This document shows, one piece after another, positions 61,949 to 64,000 of a stretch of DNA of 64,000 nt (positions are counted from its first letter, which is position 1; each line of letters begins with the position of its first letter). The DNA is from Siphlonurus alternatus (Eukaryota > Arthropoda > Insecta > Ephemeroptera > Siphlonuridae). Position numbers and translations under genes: made by a program. The stretch lies in NCBI GenBank assembly GCA_949825025.1, contig OX463781.1, positions 36,039,537-36,103,536 of the forward strand, given 5' to 3'. The notes below the pieces were generated by a model, which did no database searches, was not told the origin of the DNA, and worked only from the letters and a program-made list of their open reading frames with translations.

Positions 61949-62499
61949 TATATATAATGTTTAACAAATTTTTTCTAACTTAACTATACAATATATAAAT
62001 TACAGTAATAAAATGATATTGGTAACAATTAACAATTAATATTGCAATAAAAAATTATTTCTTCTTTTGGATAGTTTTTGCACATACTATTAATTTTATT
62101 AAACTATATATTACGTTAAGTATTCTTTCATGGTGAGAGTTTAGTTCACATATCACCCGATGATGGCGTGTATAATGTCTGGCGGACAATCCTAATTTAA
62201 GTAAATCAACCACTTCATTAATTCATTATAATTAATCAGAGGAATTTTGGAAAGAATTTGTTATTTGTTTTGTTAAAAAATCACAATCAGAGCTTAAATT
62301 TATTATTGACATTATATATTACTTTCATTTTTTTTTAATTAATACACAAATATAATCACTTAATCAGTTTAATTAAAAATATTAATTTGATAATATGGTT
62401 TAAAATATAAAATATATTTATTAATAAAACGAACACAATATATATATATATATTTTTTTTTTACTTATATTTATGGGGCGGGAACCACAAACTATTGGA

Positions 62500-62700
62500 T
62501 ATAAGCTTCCGCAGCTGTTGTAGATTTGACACAAATGCAGTAAGCCACGCCTACTGGGGCGGAGCGAAGAGATCATGGAATGGTACTGACTGGGAGGCTG
62601 TGTGTGTGTGAGATCTTCTCGCGATGAAACGACGTGAGCAGCACGCCAGATCCGAGCAGTTGACCATCAGCCATCCCGCCTTCTTGCTTTTCACAGAGAA
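62500..62700 (+). promoter_or_regulatory. Possible promoter and first exon
   Basis: GC-rich against AT-rich flanks. CCACGCC and GGGGCGGAGC (GC-box-like) at 62546-62566; ATG at 62624 with a purine at -3 opens MKRREQHARSEQLTISHPAF then LLFTE, up to a GTAAGA donor at 62701. The rest of the gene would lie beyond or further right in the window and was not found. Confidence 0.35.
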
Positions 62701-62924
62701 GTAAGAAGGCAATAACCAGTTTTCTTATATATAAAGCTCTCTCTCTCTCTATCTATCATAGAAAAAAAAAAAAAAAAAGAAAAGAAAAGAGGACGAGAAA
62801 AGAGGCGAAGAAATTGTCAATATATTTTCTATATCCTTCTTCCTTTTTTTATAAGGAAATAACGGTTTTCTTGAAGATTGCGTCGTCTCTCGCTTTAGGC
62901 AATGCTTGAATGCAGTAAATCGCA

Positions 62925-63120
62925 CTAGAGGGTTAGGGGAGGATTAAGTTGGATTTTTTTTTCTTCGTAGTATTGGAGGATAGAGCCAATCACGTCTAGT
63001 CCAGCACGCCTGGCTGGCCAAATTGTGTCGCGGGTCATCTTCCCGCATGACTGAACCTCCTCGTCATATCCTCGCGTCACGTCACAGCTGCTCAAGAAGA
63101 AGACCATTTGCACGTCTCAA
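62925..63120. other. GC-rich island
   Basis: A CCAAT box (AGCCAATCA) and CGTCACGTCACAG (CRE-like) near 62993 and 63075. A good pyrimidine-rich acceptor (TTTTTTTTTCTTCGTAG) ends at 62970. The minus strand is open for 62 codons. Not resolved. Confidence 0.25.
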
Positions 63121-64000
63121 ACAACCATAACGCTCAAATGAACATAGATAACTTCATATTTGAACATATACATTGAAAAATAATATTACATGCATGGGTG
63201 TATATATAACAAAGTATGTAACTTAATAATATATTAATTTAATATTTAATTTCAAATAAATATCGCAGTATTTTTAAAATAATTAAAAAAAATTAATTTT
63301 ATGGCTTCTTTTGTTTTTTAAATTCACTGTCTTTCATTATTTTGTCATGCTTTTAATGTTATCTTCATCAATTGGTAGCCACTTTGTAATGGCATTGGCA
63401 TTCCTACTGGCGGAATATGAACCGGATACTCTCTAACATACACGAAAGACATCACTTTATATATAAATGTGCATGACGGCCCCTATATAAACCCTTCATT
63501 AATTAATATAACAACAAATTTCATAAAAAGTGCAGACATGTCGTACTATTTGCATACCTACAAGGCGTAGTCAGCAAGCCGGCAAATATAGTACGTTAAT
63601 TATTTTAGTGTAATTTAATACAAATTCAAAACATTATTTTAGATTAAAATATAAAATATGTCAATAATAATAAAATAAATAACTAATCAAATATGATTTT
63701 AAATGATCTTTTTATATTTAAAAAAATAGTGCATTTAAAAAATAAAAAGTTTTAGCATGATTCTTCATTTTTTTAACAGTTTTACAGAATCGTAACATTT
63801 TTTTCAATGAAGTAATAAAATTTTAATTGATGATTAAATTCTAAAACTAAGTTATCTTCAATTAAATTTTCGCCTAAAAAATATATTATTTGCAACAAAA
63901 ATTGTAAGAAAAATAATAATTTATTAATACAAATTAGATGTTGTATTTTATTCTAAACTTTTTTAATATAATAAAATAAAATTAATAAGAAAAAAAAAAT
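63121..64000. other. AT-rich non-coding stretch
   Basis: Nothing recognised to the end of the window. Confidence 0.5.

Overview
The window is eukaryotic nuclear DNA, most likely from an arthropod and probably a crustacean. The evidence is one intron-split gene with consensus GT/AG splice sites, AATAAA signals, a very AT-rich background, many microsatellites, and dense small transposons, tRNA-derived SINE-like repeats and non-LTR retrotransposon fragments. The group is inferred from the protein's resemblance to arthropod type-B carboxylesterases and from the repeat content. No species can be named from sequence alone.

One complete gene stands out. It is a carboxylesterase on the + strand, 14366-23274, in nine coding exons that join in frame to 568 residues plus a stop. 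It carries a signal peptide, the HGGAF oxyanion-hole motif, a GGSAG nucleophile motif (Ser213), Glu344, His464, two conserved cysteine pairs, and a C-terminal KDEL that predicts retention in the endoplasmic reticulum. Its exons are GC-rich and its introns are AT-rich and full of inserted repeats.

Layout. 1-2.9 kb: palindromic MITE, foldback repeat, (TATAA)n. 2.9-9.3 kb: a 6.3-kb composite transposon with long terminal inverted repeats and an 8-bp target duplication. It holds a hAT-like element with CAGTGGCGTAGCC ends, SINE-like units, two inverted arrays of a 15-bp motif, and a second hAT-like element with 41-bp repeats and its own 8-bp duplication. 9.3-14.3 kb: AT-rich DNA with a degenerate second copy of the esterase 5' flank. 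14.3-23.3 kb: the esterase. 23.4-33.6 kb: foldback and TIR elements, paired SINE-like repeats, and a TTAA-flanked element nested in an older MITE. 34-46.5 kb: AT-rich DNA with GC-rich islands, including two phase-compatible minus-strand cysteine-rich exon candidates (46187-46314 and 38997-39133), a (TTCTA)n array and a 16-bp minisatellite. 46.5-64 kb: more MITEs, long (TTTA)n, (TTAC)n, (GA)n and (AT)n arrays, a four-fold CACGTG cluster near a TATA-like box, a tRNA-derived SINE near 59.0-59.4 kb, and a possible promoter and first exon near 62.5-62.7 kb.

A hairpin family of about 110-145 bp with a conserved TAAGAATAACAC loop occurs at least seven times between 23 and 54 kb. Apart from the esterase, gene calls here are tentative; they rest on open frames, splice-like borders and local GC content read by eye.
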